A DNA stretch of 17,425 nucleotides from Candidatus Kaiserbacteria bacterium (GTDB taxonomy: Bacteria; Patescibacteriota; Minisyncoccia; Phycocordibacterales; UBA2100), in the NCBI GenBank assembly GCA_019247335.1, contig JAFAPB010000057.1:1-17425 (forward strand). Direction: 5' to 3'. A program made the position numbers and the translations under genes. The number at the start of each line of letters is the position of its first letter. Positions within the stretch are counted from its first letter, which is position 1. Under the pieces are notes generated by a model that worked only from the letters and a program-made list of their open reading frames with translations, had not been told where the DNA came from and did not search any database. Shown one piece after another: positions 1-8,903 of this stretch.

Positions 1-3000
1 GATCCTTCGGGCGGATCACATAGCTGTACCAAAGAGACCGACTGCGTAAAATTCTCATCCGACATCGCTGCGGCAGAGAGCGCCGGCACGGCGTCATTCA
101 CGCCGGAGGGCTCGTCGGAATCGATCCCGCTTCCGAAACCGGCGCAAACGGCACCGGCAGGCGTGAGCGGAGATACCGCGCTCACCGACGAGATCTCACA
201 GGCGTTCGAAGCGAATCCTTCGAGGCTGCCGCCGGAGAATTCGCCTCTCTATTATTCAGACGACGTGAGCACGATCGTCAAAGCCGGTGCGGGTGCGACT
301 GCCCCGGCAGCGACTGAACCGGTTTCCGGCACGGCTTCTGCAGAAAACTGGCCGCGACTAAACCCGTCGCTTGAAAACACCGCGCAACTTCAGCCAGGCG
401 CGCCGACCGGCGGCACCGTGCCGACCTCGCAGCCGCTTGCCCAGTGGAACCCTGCGCAATACACCTCAACCGGATTTGAAGGATCGCAATCGCCTAACGC
501 GTCCGCCGACGCGACACCGAGCGGCAGCGATGAAAACGCGTGGAGCAAATACTTGCCGGACCTTCAATCGCCGACGCTCGCAAAATTTGAAAGCGATATT
601 ACTAAGGGCACATGGACGAATGGTCCCGGCGAAGCCTCTCTGGCTGGCGCTGGATCAACGCCTACAGGGACAAGCGCACCGACGGCGTCGAGTCAAATCA
701 ATGTTCCCGGCGTACCCGGTGAAGGCGGATCACAGCCGGCGTACGACTACTCATATGCCGATAAGACCGCAGAGGGCGGCACAACAGTGTATGTAAAAGC
801 AAATGGAGCAGTTGTCGCCATCGACGGCAACATAAATAACGGCGCCGGTGTCAGCATCTTCGATGTGGCAAAATCGGACGGTACCGGCAATTTGCCTTCA
901 AACCCGCTCGACCTCAATAAGGTGGGCGGACTTGAGGATTTTAAGATCGGCAGCATGCAGAATGGCGATGCTGTATATGTGAAACCGCCCGAGGGCGACC
1001 AGACAAGTAACGGCTCATTTAAGGTCCCAGTGACTGACAGCCCCGTTAAAAACCTCCAGGACCTTTACGATGACCCGTCGCAATTCGCGAAAGGTTATAT
1101 CAATTCCGACGGCAAATACGAAGCAATCACGCAAAACGGTTCGCAGGCAACGCGGCCGAATCTTTTTGCGGAAGCGGCACCGCCACCGCCCGAACCGTCT
1201 CAGACACCGTTTAGTGGAGAGGCGCCGAAAATGTCCGGTGCGATCTTCCATGATATGCCGAATGCGACAGGCGCGTGGGCCGAAGCGAATTCGCTTTACG
1301 GCGGAGCTCCGGCTGACAAACCAACTGGGCAGATCAATGGGTCTGGAGCCAGCGGCAATCAAAGTTTGCCTAACGTCGACACCTCCGGCGATAACAGGCC
1401 GGTTTACCCTACATACTCCGACAAAGTTCCTCCTTCACCGGATCAACCCCCGCCTTCAGGACCGCTCGTCCCAGTTCCGAAGGATTGGGAAAAAATTCCG
1501 AATGGTGATGTCACAAATGGCGTTCAGCTGGGCCAATCGTCGAATCAAAATGGTCCGGTCGCTTCCACGCAAGGACCGGGTGGCATAGAAACGCCGAACT
1601 CCCCTGCTTCGTCTCCGCTCGGTAATTCCGAGCAGCCGGGTACGGGTCAGCCGCGCGCGGACGAGGGTGTGCCGACGAATCAGCCGGGTACGAATGAGCG
1701 GCCCAATGACAACGGCAATGCAAAGGCGGAAACGGGCAACGTGCCGGCGGAGGCGTCGAATCCCGAGCCGCCTTTTAAGAACGGCATTCCGTCGCCGAAT
1801 GGCGCGCTCGCCCAAAGCGGCGCTCCTGTACCGGGCTCGCACGAAGAATCGACGCTGCCGGACGGCATATGGAAGCCCGAAGCGGGCACTGTCTCGCCCA
1901 GCGAGAATTTGAATCAGCCTGGTAGCCCTTCGAATAATCTCGACAACAAGAACCTCGCCGAAGGTCCCGGTCAGCCGAGCAACGAGCCCGGCAAAGAACT
2001 GGGCGGCACCGGCGCGCCGACCCCCGGGTCGAACGGAAAGGAACAAAGCGAAGAACCCGGAAATCTGCCGAATGGCGGCTCGGGCGGGACCGGCGCAGGC
2101 GCGCAAGGAGCGGACGGCAAACCATCGGAAGGTGCCGGCACGCCCTCCGCCGGCAACAATGGAAGCGGGCAGCCGGCTCCGGCTCCTGTTGCCACGCCCG
2201 AGACAAAAGTCACGGATAATGGTGACGGCCCGGCCATTCCGGCAGAAGGCGGACAGAAAGTTCCGTCTGACACCGGGCCGGTGAAGCCGTCGAACGATGG
2301 CACGAAACCGCTTCCCTCGCAGAATCCGACCTTCGCCGGAAATGGGGGTCTCGGCTTTTTCCCTGATCTCATCGGTAAATTCCTGGGTGATCTATTGGGA
2401 TTCAATTCACCGTCGCCTGGACCAGTCGCACAAAATCCCCAAGGCACGCCGACGCCGGTTCCCGGCGGCACGCAGCAAATTCAGGGCAACCAGAGTCCTT
2501 CGCCGTCTCCCACACCCATCACCCCGAATACGGTCGCAAATAATCCGCCGGCGAACACGACACCGTCGTCCGTGCAGCAAGCTCCCCCGCCGCCGGTCAA
2601 GACCGTCGGCACCCAGGTGCCGCAAGGCTCGTGCTCCGGCGATGGCTGCAATGTCACCAATCCCGCGCAAGCCGCATCGAAGAATGATCAGCCGAAAGCG
2701 AGCCCGACAGCAAACGCGCAGCTACCGCAAAACGCCAAGGTGGCACCGCCGCCCTCTTTTGGAACACCGCTTCCGACGTTCGAAGCTACAAATCCGTGGG
2801 AGACCGCGCTTGATGCCGTTTCGACGATCTCGCCCGTTACGCCGGTCTCTGCCAGCAATGTGCCGCCCGCACTGCAAGGAAAGATCACGGCTGCCGACAG
2901 CGCGTTTAATCAGATCCTTGAGCAGGCAAAGATCGGCGAAGCGAACAAAGAGAGTCTCGCGGGACTTGAAGCACTTCAACGCGCGGTCGCGGCGAGCCAG

Positions 3001-6000
3001 CAACTGCAACAGGCTGCGGGACAGATCGCCGCGGATCCGAACGTGAGCGCGCAGCAGAAGCAAGAGCTCAATAACGCCCTCGCCGATCTCAAGCAGAAAC
3101 AAGCGGTCGTGCAGAAAGTCCTGACAAATTGGGACAATTCACACTTCTATGATGGAACCGCTGATAAGGTTATCGATCAAATGAAGGCACAGTTCCCGCA
3201 AACTGTTCCGGCATTATTTAAATCCGCCGAGCAAGTCGCAAAGCTCTCGAGTGCGGCCGGCACCCCGAGCGTCCCCGCCATTGCGAGCAATCCGCCGCCG
3301 AAGCCCGCCGTAAATGCGGTCACACCGCAGCTTGGCACACCGACCGGCCAATCCCATACGTCCGTGCCGACGCAAGCCCCACCGAATGAGCGGCCACCGG
3401 TCCTCCCGATAACGACAACGAATCCCGCATATCTGACGCCCGCGACACAAAAACAAATCAATGCGCTCGTGCCGCCGCCCGCAGCCCCGACTCCCACGCA
3501 AACCGCTCCGGTAAATCCCGCAGCCACGCAGCAAGGACAACTCTCGCAGGTCGCGAAGCTCGGCGGGAAGCCTACGATCCCGGGCGTTGATCCGCAGAAA
3601 GTCGATTCCTGGTTCAATATGAATTCGGCTCCGCGTCAGGGTGTCGCGGGCATCATCGTTCATCAATCGGCGACGCCGCAAGGCACCGGGCTCGATTGGG
3701 CGAAGGCACAGACCTACGGCGGTACGGTAGCGAACCCGGTACGTGGACAGGCGCCGCTTACCTTCAAAGGCGGGCCGAATGCAATCGGTGCCGAGTGGTG
3801 GGTACTGGCCGACGGCACGGTCCTCCATACGCGGCCCGAAGTGCCGACGGGTCATATCGGCGTGAATAAGCCGCCGGGCAATACATTCTTGAGCAACGAA
3901 GACACGGTCGGCATCGAATTCGAAGGCGCGATCGGACAGCCCCTTACCGACGCACAAAAAGCGAGCGGGAAAGCACTGGTCGCGTGGCTGCAAGAGCGGT
4001 ACAACATCTCTTCCGATCATATCTATAAGCACGGCAAGACGGGCTCCAATCCGTTTACCGGCGCGCTGAATTCGGATAGGGGCGCGGAAGGCGCCGAGAT
4101 GGAAAAGATCGCGCGCGATATGGCATATGTGCCCGGCGCGACACAGCCGAGCACGCCGAACGTCCCCGCAGTGGCGAATGTCCCGGCTGCGCGCTGGCAG
4201 CCGCCGGTGCTTTCCGCCGGCGCGCCCGTTCCCCCACCGCCGGGCACCGTCAACATCCGGCCCGATTCGCAGCAGCCGCGGCTGATGACCGACATCGAGC
4301 GTGCCAAAATGGGCATCTGCCGGATCGAGAGCTCATGCTCGAATCCGAACGATCCGCGCGCCTATACGCGCTTCGGCCCCGTCACAAAGACGGGCAACCG
4401 CGCCTATGGGAAATACCAGGTGATGGATTTCAATATTCCGTCGTGGACTGCACAAGCGCTTGGCCGTCCTTTGAGCGTCGCGGAATTTTTGAGCAACCCG
4501 GCCGCGCAGGAACGCACCTTCGAAGTCGAGTTCCAAAAGGAGGTGCAAAGATACGGCGGCTGGGAAAATGCGGCGGTCACCTGGTTCGCGGGTCCCAAGG
4601 GCCTCAACAACCCGAACGCAAGCGACGGCTACACTAAGGTCTCGCAGTATCGCTCGCGCTTCTCAAGCGTCTTCAACAACACCTCGCTGACGACGACCGG
4701 TATCGCCGCGAATCCCGCCGGCTACAAAGGCATGTCGACGCCGGCTGCGTCGATCGCAGCGGGAAATCCCGGCTACGTGCCGGGTGTCGTCCGCGCAAAT
4801 CCTAACAGCACCGTGAGCGGACTCAATTACTACGATCCACAAACCGGAACGGCGGGGGTTGCGAGCGATCCCAATACGCCGCTTTCGGAGTTCGCGCGGG
4901 CTGCGCGCGAGGAGGTCGCGCTCGAGCGCCTCGCGCAATATGGGATAAAGATCCCTGACGGCGCCCATTTCGAGGATTACACCGTAACGCAAACGCCGGG
5001 CAAAGACGGGCTCTACGACATCACCAATTCAAGGGGCGAAAAGGTTGCGAGCGAGGTGCCGCTGCCGGCGGATGCGATCGGCGAGAACGGCGCAGCGCGC
5101 ATGCTCGCGAACAAGGACGGCAAGGTGTATGTCGACGGGGGCAAGCCGGTCGCGATCTCATCGGATACGACGTTGCCGCGACCTTCGATTCAGGACAACA
5201 AACTTACATTCAACGACGAGCGTCCTGATGCGCCGCCGCAAAATCCGAATCTTGCCGGCGATAACCGTTCGTCGACCTCCGTACCGACGCAGCAGCAATA
5301 TCCGCAGCAGCAGTACCCGCAACAGCAGCAGCCTCAGATGCCGGCGCCGCAACAACGCCCGATGGCCGCGCCCACCGCGCAGCCGCAGCAGCCGATCGCA
5401 CAGCCGCAGCCGGTTTCGCAGCCGATCGCGCAGCCCAGCACGAACCCATCGCAGCCGATCGGAACGCCGGGCTCGGCGAATCCGACCCCGGGCAATACGA
5501 CGCCGTACGCTGTCGGCACGTGTCTCCCCAACTTCCTCTGCGCGAACAATACCTATTACCGCCGCGACTCGCAGTGTATTGATACCGCTCTCCAGAGCTG
5601 TCAGTACGGCTGCTCGAACGGCGAGTGCGCCGCAGCGCCGGGCGCGACATCGACCTCGCCCGCTGCGCCGGTAGCCGGAATCTCGTGCGTACCGGGCACA
5701 CTGACGCGTTCAAATACGATGCAAGTTGCGTTGAGCTGGTCGTGCAACGGCTCGGTCGCCTCGACAACAGGTTTCGCCGCGGGGGGCCGCACAAGCGGTA
5801 CGGCGACGAGTTCGATCCCCGCAAATGCCGCCTCGCCCGTGCGCTTCTCGCTCACCTGCGTCTCGGGCACGCTTGCGACGACAACGAGCTGTCTCGTACA
5901 TATTCAAAATCCGCCGATCTCCCTCGTCGCGAATCCGAAGACCGTACAGCCCGGCGCGACCGCGACGATCGTGTGGGCGGCGGCAGGCGCGAGCGCGTGC

Positions 6001-6270
6001 CAGATCTATGTGCCGGGATCGCCCGTCCTTTCCGCCGCAGGATCCGGCTCGGTCGTCACCAAAGCACTCGTGCAGAATTCTATCGTTCGCGCCGCCTGCC
6101 GCGCCGCCGACGGATCGCTCCTCACCGCATCGACGAGCGTGTCCGTCGCGGGAGATTCGCGAGCGCCGTTGGATAGCACGATCCCGTCGGATCCGTTCCC
6201 GAATGCGACGGCTGCTCGCAATCCGGCGCAGCGCCTCCTTGCGGCGCTTGGCGCACTCTTCGGCTTTTAG
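1..6270 (+). CDS. Giant secreted peptidoglycan hydrolase-like protein, amidase plus lytic transglycosylase domains (5'-truncated)
   Basis: The frame is open from base 1, so the start lies outside the window; the GTG at 163 is not needed as a start. Codons below count from base 1. Codons 1-250 and 400-780 are Pro/Gly/Asn/Ser-rich and probably disordered. Codons 260-390 look like a small folded domain of unknown type. A hydrophobic patch (GLGFFPDLIGKFLGDLLGF) is near 783-801, and an Ala/Gln/Leu-rich coiled-coil-like stretch near 955-1065. An amidase_2/PGRP-like domain spans about 1210-1380, with IIVHQSATP (His1221), a VGIEFEG strand and YKHGKTG (His1344). A lysozyme-like transglycosylase domain spans about 1430-1555, with ICRIESS (likely catalytic Glu1443), AYGKYQVM and AVTWFAG. 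A Gln/Pro tract, a six-Cys module and two Ig-like modules follow. It probably cleaves peptidoglycan outside the cell. The domain calls are from motifs. Whether it acts on self, host or prey is unknown. Confidence 0.85.
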   Translation, partial: DPSGGSHSCTKETDCVKFSSDIAAAESAGTASFTPEGSSESIPLPKPAQTAPAGVSGDTALTDEISQAFEANPSRLPPENSPLYYSDDVSTIVKAGAGATAPAATEPVSGTASAENWPRLNPSLENTAQLQPGAPTGGTVPTSQPLAQWNPAQYTSTGFEGSQSPNASADATPSGSDENAWSKYLPDLQSPTLAKFESDITKGTWTNGPGEASLAGAGSTPTGTSAPTASSQINVPGVPGEGGSQPAYDYSYADKTAEGGTTVYVKANGAVVAIDGNINNGAGVSIFDVAKSDGTGNLPSNPLDLNKVGGLEDFKIGSMQNGDAVYVKPPEGDQTSNGSFKVPVTDSPVKNLQDLYDDPSQFAKGYINSDGKYEAITQNGSQATRPNLFAEAAPPPPEPSQTPFSGEAPKMSGAIFHDMPNATGAWAEANSLYGGAPADKPTGQINGSGASGNQSLPNVDTSGDNRPVYPTYSDKVPPSPDQPPPSGPLVPVPKDWEKIPNGDVTNGVQLGQSSNQNGPVASTQGPGGIETPNSPASSPLGNSEQPGTGQPRADEGVPTNQPGTNERPNDNGNAKAETGNVPAEASNPEPPFKNGIPSPNGALAQSGAPVPGSHEESTLPDGIWKPEAGTVSPSENLNQPGSPSNNLDNKNLAEGPGQPSNEPGKELGGTGAPTPGSNGKEQSEEPGNLPNGGSGGTGAGAQGADGKPSEGAGTPSAGNNGSGQPAPAPVATPETKVTDNGDGPAIPAEGGQKVPSDTGPVKPSNDGTKPLPSQNPTFAGNGGLGFFPDLIGKFLGDLLGFNSPSPGPVAQNPQGTPTPVPGGTQQIQGNQSPSPSPTPITPNTVANNPPANTTPSSVQQAPPPPVKTVGTQVPQGSCSGDGCNVTNPAQAASKNDQPKASPTANAQLPQNAKVAPPPSFGTPLPTFEATNPWETALDAVSTISPVTPVSASNVPPALQGKITAADSAFNQILEQAKIGEANKESLAGLEALQRAVAASQQLQQAAGQIAADPNVSAQQKQELNNALADLKQKQAVVQKVLTNWDNSHFYDGTADKVIDQMKAQFPQTVPALFKSAEQVAKLSSAAGTPSVPAIASNPPPKPAVNAVTPQLGTPTGQSHTSVPTQAPPNERPPVLPITTTNPAYLTPATQKQINALVPPPAAPTPTQTAPVNPAATQQGQLSQVAKLGGKPTIPGVDPQKVDSWFNMNSAPRQGVAGIIVHQSATPQGTGLDWAKAQTYGGTVANPVRGQAPLTFKGGPNAIGAEWWVLADGTVLHTRPEVPTGHIGVNKPPGNTFLSNEDTVGIEFEGAIGQPLTDAQKASGKALVAWLQERYNISSDHIYKHGKTGSNPFTGALNSDRGAEGAEMEKIARDMAYVPGATQPSTPNVPAVANVPAARWQPPVLSAGAPVPPPPGTVNIRPDSQQPRLMTDIERAKMGICRIESSCSNPNDPRAYTRFGPVTKTGNRAYGKYQVMDFNIPSWTAQALGRPLSVAEFLSNPAAQERTFEVEFQKEVQRYGGWENAAVTWFAGPKGLNNPNASDGYTKVSQYRSRFSSVFNNTSLTTTGIAANPAGYKGMSTPAASIAAGNPGYVPGVVRANPNSTVSGLNYYDPQTGTAGVASDPNTPLSEFARAAREEVALERLAQYGIKIPDGAHFEDYTVTQTPGKDGLYDITNSRGEKVASEVPLPADAIGENGAARMLANKDGKVYVDGGKPVAISSDTTLPRPSIQDNKLTFNDERPDAPPQNPNLAGDNRSSTSVPTQQQYPQQQYPQQQQPQMPAPQQRPMAAPTAQPQQPIAQPQPVSQPIAQPSTNPSQPIGTPGSANPTPGNTTPYAVGTCLPNFLCANNTYYRRDSQCIDTALQSCQYGCSNGECAAAPGATSTSPAAPVAGISCVPGTLTRSNTMQVALSWSCNGSVASTTGFAAGGRTSGTATSSIPANAASPVRFSLTCVSGTLATTTSCLVHIQNPPISLVANPKTVQPGATATIVWAAAGASACQIYVPGSPVLSAAGSGSVVTKALVQNSIVRAACRAADGSLLTASTSVSVAGDSRAPLDSTIPSDPFPNATAARNPAQRLLAALGALFGF
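5287..5463 (+). repeat. Gln/Pro low-complexity tract within the giant protein
   Basis: CAG/CAA-rich DNA encodes repeated units such as QQQYPQQQYPQQQQPQ, followed by repeats of the type QPIAQPQPVSQPIAQPS. It separates the enzymatic half from the Cys-rich and Ig-like C-terminus and probably acts as an extended linker or cell-wall spacer. Copy number may vary between strains because the DNA is a near-tandem short repeat. Confidence 0.75.
5515..5631 (+). other. Six-cysteine module in the giant protein
   Basis: Six cysteines lie in about 38 residues, with the pattern C-x5-C-x11-C-x7-C-x3-C-x4-C and the ending CQYGCSNGEC. The arrangement suggests a disulfide-bonded knot in an exported protein. The first codons of the window (SHSCTKETDC) may be the end of a similar module. 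I recall similar CxYGCxNGxC modules at the C-terminus of exported Patescibacteria proteins, but no search was done. Confidence 0.6.
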
Positions 6271-6899
6271 CCGATCTTGAAGCTTTCGCGCATTTCCTGC
6301 CGTGATCCGGTGGTGCGGATCATGTTGTACGCAAAGACGCAGATGACCGCGATGAGCGCGCCGACGCCCGCGGTCGCCATATCCTTTTGCGTATCCCAAA
6401 AGTCACCCTGCGAGCCGATGAACGTGGCCGCGGAATTCGGATCAACGATGATCGCGGTCGCCCATTCGAATATTTCATAGAGCGCGGAGAGCGAGAGCAC
6501 GACATCGAACGGGAACAGGTACGACCAGATGCCGCGCGCGCCGGTCACGCGCACGAAAATTTCGCGCATCGGATACGCGAAGAAGAGTCCGAATGAGAAA
6601 TGCACGACGCGATCGTACATATTGCGGTCGGTCCCGATGAGGTGGCCGACGAAGTCGCCGAACGGCACTCTTGCGTAGGTCCAATGCGAGCCCACGATAT
6701 GAAGCACCATAAAGACCGCGAGGCACGTCCATGAGAAATTCGAAAGGCGAAAATAGCGGCCGATGAGCACGATGACCGGGACGCCGATGAACACAATGAC
6801 ATTTTCAAGGAGCCACCCCTCGCGATCCGGCGGATGGATCGCGGCGATCACCCACACGAGGACGAGCGCCGCCGCGAGGATCTTCTGGTAGGTATTCAT
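6267..6899 (-). CDS. YjdF/DUF2238-family integral membrane protein
   Basis: A protein of 210 aa with about five or six hydrophobic segments. Family motifs visible are MYDRVVHFSFGLFFAYP, LYEIFEW and QGDFWDTQKDM, and the length matches YjdF-like proteins (about 200-210 aa). The family's biochemical function is not established. I chose ATG 6899 because it begins directly with a membrane helix; an in-frame GTG at 6941 would add 14 unrelated residues. No Shine-Dalgarno precedes 6899. Its stop (TAA, complement 6267-6269) overlaps the TAG stop of the giant gene (6268-6270), so the two genes converge with no spacer. The ABC permease stop lies 66 bases upstream in the same direction, so it may belong to that transcript. 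Confidence 0.85.
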   Translation of the reverse strand: MNTYQKILAAALVLVWVIAAIHPPDREGWLLENVIVFIGVPVIVLIGRYFRLSNFSWTCLAVFMVLHIVGSHWTYARVPFGDFVGHLIGTDRNMYDRVVHFSFGLFFAYPMREIFVRVTGARGIWSYLFPFDVVLSLSALYEIFEWATAIIVDPNSAATFIGSQGDFWDTQKDMATAGVGALIAVICVFAYNMIRTTGSRQEMRESFKIG

Positions 6900-6965
6900 A
6901 ACGTCACGGTATGACAAACGCCGTCGTTGCGTGTAATACACTCTCGCACGCCTTTCCTTTCATCG

Positions 6966-8045
6966 CTAGGCGCTCTCTCGTTCTTGGAAGCGGAAGGTCA
7001 CCGTCGCGAGATAGATCAAGATCGCGCCCCAGATGAGCATGCCGAGAATATCCCAGCGGATGTCCCCGATCGATGCGCCCTTCGTCATGATGTCGCGGAG
7101 CGCGCCCGAGAAGAACGTGAGCGGCAGGAACTTCGCGATCGCCTGCAGCCATGCCGGCATATTCGACACCGCGAAGAACGTACCGCCCAAGAACATCATC
7201 GGAAAGACGACGAGATTCGCGATCATCGGCACCGCATCGGTCGTTTTCGCGAATCCCGAGATCGTGAAGCCGAGTCCCAGGAACATGAGCGCGCCGAGGA
7301 TCACGCAGAATGCGAGCAGGAAATATGAGCCGGCGATATGAATCTTGAACAGGACGAGCCCAAGGATGACGAAGATCGCCGCTTGCACGACGGAGACGAT
7401 GAGGCGCGTGATCGCATTGGCCGCGACGAACTGGAGCGGCTGCATCGGCGTCGCGAGGAGGCGCTTCAAAACGCCCTTCTCCTTGTACTGCGTAAAGACG
7501 AACGCGACGGAGAAAACCGACATCTGCATGATCGATAACGCAAGAAGGCCAGGAAGAAGGAACTCGATGTAGCGCGTGTTATGTGCGCTGACCGCCGTTT
7601 CCTTTACGACGAATGCGGGCGATGCATGCGCTGCAGCGAGCCCTGCGGTCGAAGCGAACTGATCAAGGATCGAGAGCACGGTCTGGGCTTGGCTCGCCTG
7701 ACCGGGATTCGTGTACGCGGCGATCGTGCGGTCCTTCGCAATATTGTCGGGCACATCGAGCACGATCGAGCGGTTGCCTTGCTCGAGCTGCGCGCGCTCA
7801 CTTTCGAGCGCGCCTTCGTGGATCGTGAAGGTCGGGAAGCTCTTCAGTTGATCGACGAGCGCGGCGGTACGCGCGTCCGGCGCATGTGTGACGAGCCCGA
7901 CGTCGAATTTCGGCGGCTTGTCGAAGCCGATGTAGCCGAAAATGAGCATGATAAAGAGCGGCATGATGAGCGTGGAGAAAAGCGCCTGGCGATTGCGGAC
8001 GAACGCCTTGATCGATGCACCCGTGAGCTTAAGAATGGTTCGCAT
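6966..8045 (-). CDS. ABC-2 type transporter permease
   Basis: A protein of 359 aa with the ABC-2 (ABC2_membrane_3-like) layout. There is one N-terminal membrane helix (about residues 22-42), then a long extracytoplasmic region (about 43-170), then five hydrophobic helices clustered in the C-terminal half. ATG 8045 follows the ATPase stop with a 3-base gap, so the two are surely cotranscribed and probably translationally coupled; no Shine-Dalgarno is visible. Paired with the adjacent ATPase it forms an exporter of unknown substrate; drug or lipid export is typical of the family. The C-terminus ends in a charged RFQERESA tail. Confidence 0.9.
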   Translation of the reverse strand: MRTILKLTGASIKAFVRNRQALFSTLIMPLFIMLIFGYIGFDKPPKFDVGLVTHAPDARTAALVDQLKSFPTFTIHEGALESERAQLEQGNRSIVLDVPDNIAKDRTIAAYTNPGQASQAQTVLSILDQFASTAGLAAAHASPAFVVKETAVSAHNTRYIEFLLPGLLALSIMQMSVFSVAFVFTQYKEKGVLKRLLATPMQPLQFVAANAITRLIVSVVQAAIFVILGLVLFKIHIAGSYFLLAFCVILGALMFLGLGFTISGFAKTTDAVPMIANLVVFPMMFLGGTFFAVSNMPAWLQAIAKFLPLTFFSGALRDIMTKGASIGDIRWDILGMLIWGAILIYLATVTFRFQERESA

Positions 8046-8048
8046 ATT

Positions 8049-8807
8049 TTATTCGCGGAGCGCGTGGCCCGTCATCTGCAGAAAGACGTCCTCGAGATTC
8101 GCCTCTTGCTGCAAGACCGGCTTCGAGAATCCGCTCGCGAGCAGATTCTTGATGAGCTGATTGGGCGTCTCGAGCGCGATCACCTTGCCATGATCCATGA
8201 TCGCGATGCGATCGCAGAGCACTTCTGCTTCGTCCATGTAGTGCGTCGTAAGAATCACGGTCTTCCCTTTCGCCTTGATCTGCTTGACGAGTTCCCACAA
8301 ATGACGGCGGGCCTGCGGATCGAGCCCGGTCGTCGGCTCGTCGAGGAAGAGCACCTTCGGATCGTTGACGAGGCCGACCGCGATCGAGAAGCGCTGCTTC
8401 TGGCCGCCGGAGAGCTCTTTGACCTCATTTTTTGCCTTGTCGGTGAGCTCGACCTCCGCAAGAAGCGCCATCGGGTCGACGTCGGTGCGATTGTAGAGCG
8501 CAGCGAAGACATCGAGGAGTTCCACGAGATTGAGGCTTTCGAAAAAGGTCGATGCCTGCAGCTGTACGCCGATCACGCTTTTTACCGCATCGGTTTCGCG
8601 GACGACATCTTTGCCGTCGAGCGCGATCGTGCCGGATGTCGGGCGCTTGAGTCCCTCGATCATTTCAAGCGTGGTCGTTTTGCCCGCGCCGTTCGGTCCC
8701 AGGATGCCGAAGGTCTCGCCCTGTTCGACCGAAAAAGAAATATCGTCAACGGCGGTGAAATCGCCGTATTTTTTTACGAGGTTTTTGACTTCGATAATGG
8801 CTGACAT
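8049..8807 (-). CDS. ABC transporter ATP-binding protein
   Basis: A protein of 252 aa with a complete nucleotide-binding domain: Walker A GPNGAGKTT (37-45), Q-loop region near Gln82/Gln84, signature LSGGQKQR (132-139), Walker B VLFLDEP (152-158) and H-loop TTHYMDEAE (His189). It energises the ABC-2 permease encoded 3 bases downstream; the closest recognisable type is the DrrA/CcmA-like exporter class. ATG 8807 is supported by the conserved IIEVKNLVKKYG opening. There is no Shine-Dalgarno at proper distance; an AAGGAG sits 14 bases away. A TATACT hexamer ends 8 bases before ATG, so the mRNA may start almost at the start codon. Confidence 0.95.
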   Translation of the reverse strand: MSAIIEVKNLVKKYGDFTAVDDISFSVEQGETFGILGPNGAGKTTTLEMIEGLKRPTSGTIALDGKDVVRETDAVKSVIGVQLQASTFFESLNLVELLDVFAALYNRTDVDPMALLAEVELTDKAKNEVKELSGGQKQRFSIAVGLVNDPKVLFLDEPTTGLDPQARRHLWELVKQIKAKGKTVILTTHYMDEAEVLCDRIAIMDHGKVIALETPNQLIKNLLASGFSKPVLQQEANLEDVFLQMTGHALRE

Positions 8808-8903
8808 AAAGGGGCAGTATACTCCTTATTTCTATGGAGTCATCATGAAAAAGCAGCCCTCCTATTTGCATTCAGACGCGCATATTTTTGAGTCCGCAGT
8901 ACA
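8808..8903. other. Intergenic region between MFS gene and ABC operon
   Basis: Ninety-six bases between the MFS stop and the ABC ATPase start, both on the minus strand. No convincing intrinsic terminator for the MFS operon was found, so read-through into the ABC genes is possible. The candidate ABC promoter lies at its left end. Confidence 0.5.
8816..8844 (-). promoter_or_regulatory. Candidate promoter of the ABC exporter operon, near-leaderless
   Basis: TATACT (complement 8816-8821) matches the -10 consensus at five of six positions and would place transcription start about two bases before ATG 8807. No good -35 is seen; the sequence 17 bases upstream is GATGAC. Short arms ACTCC (8821-8825) and GGAGT (8836-8840) form an inverted repeat over the spacer, which could be an operator or chance. 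Confidence 0.45.

Noticed and set aside
6931..6941. Palindrome GTGTA-A-TACAC upstream of the YjdF gene as an operator
   Set aside because: Five-base arms are likely by chance, and no paired promoter with a good -35 was found; the in-frame GTG here is also a weaker start than ATG 6899.
7581..8804. Long open frame on the plus strand (407 codons)
   Set aside because: It is antisense to the well-supported ABC permease and ATPase genes; its Arg/Glu/Asp-rich translation is the usual shadow of GC-rich coding DNA.
8845..8903. Small plus-strand frame starting ATG AAA AAG after the ABC promoter
   Set aside because: It runs on into sequence antisense to the MFS gene, has no Shine-Dalgarno and no signal-peptide-like or other motif.
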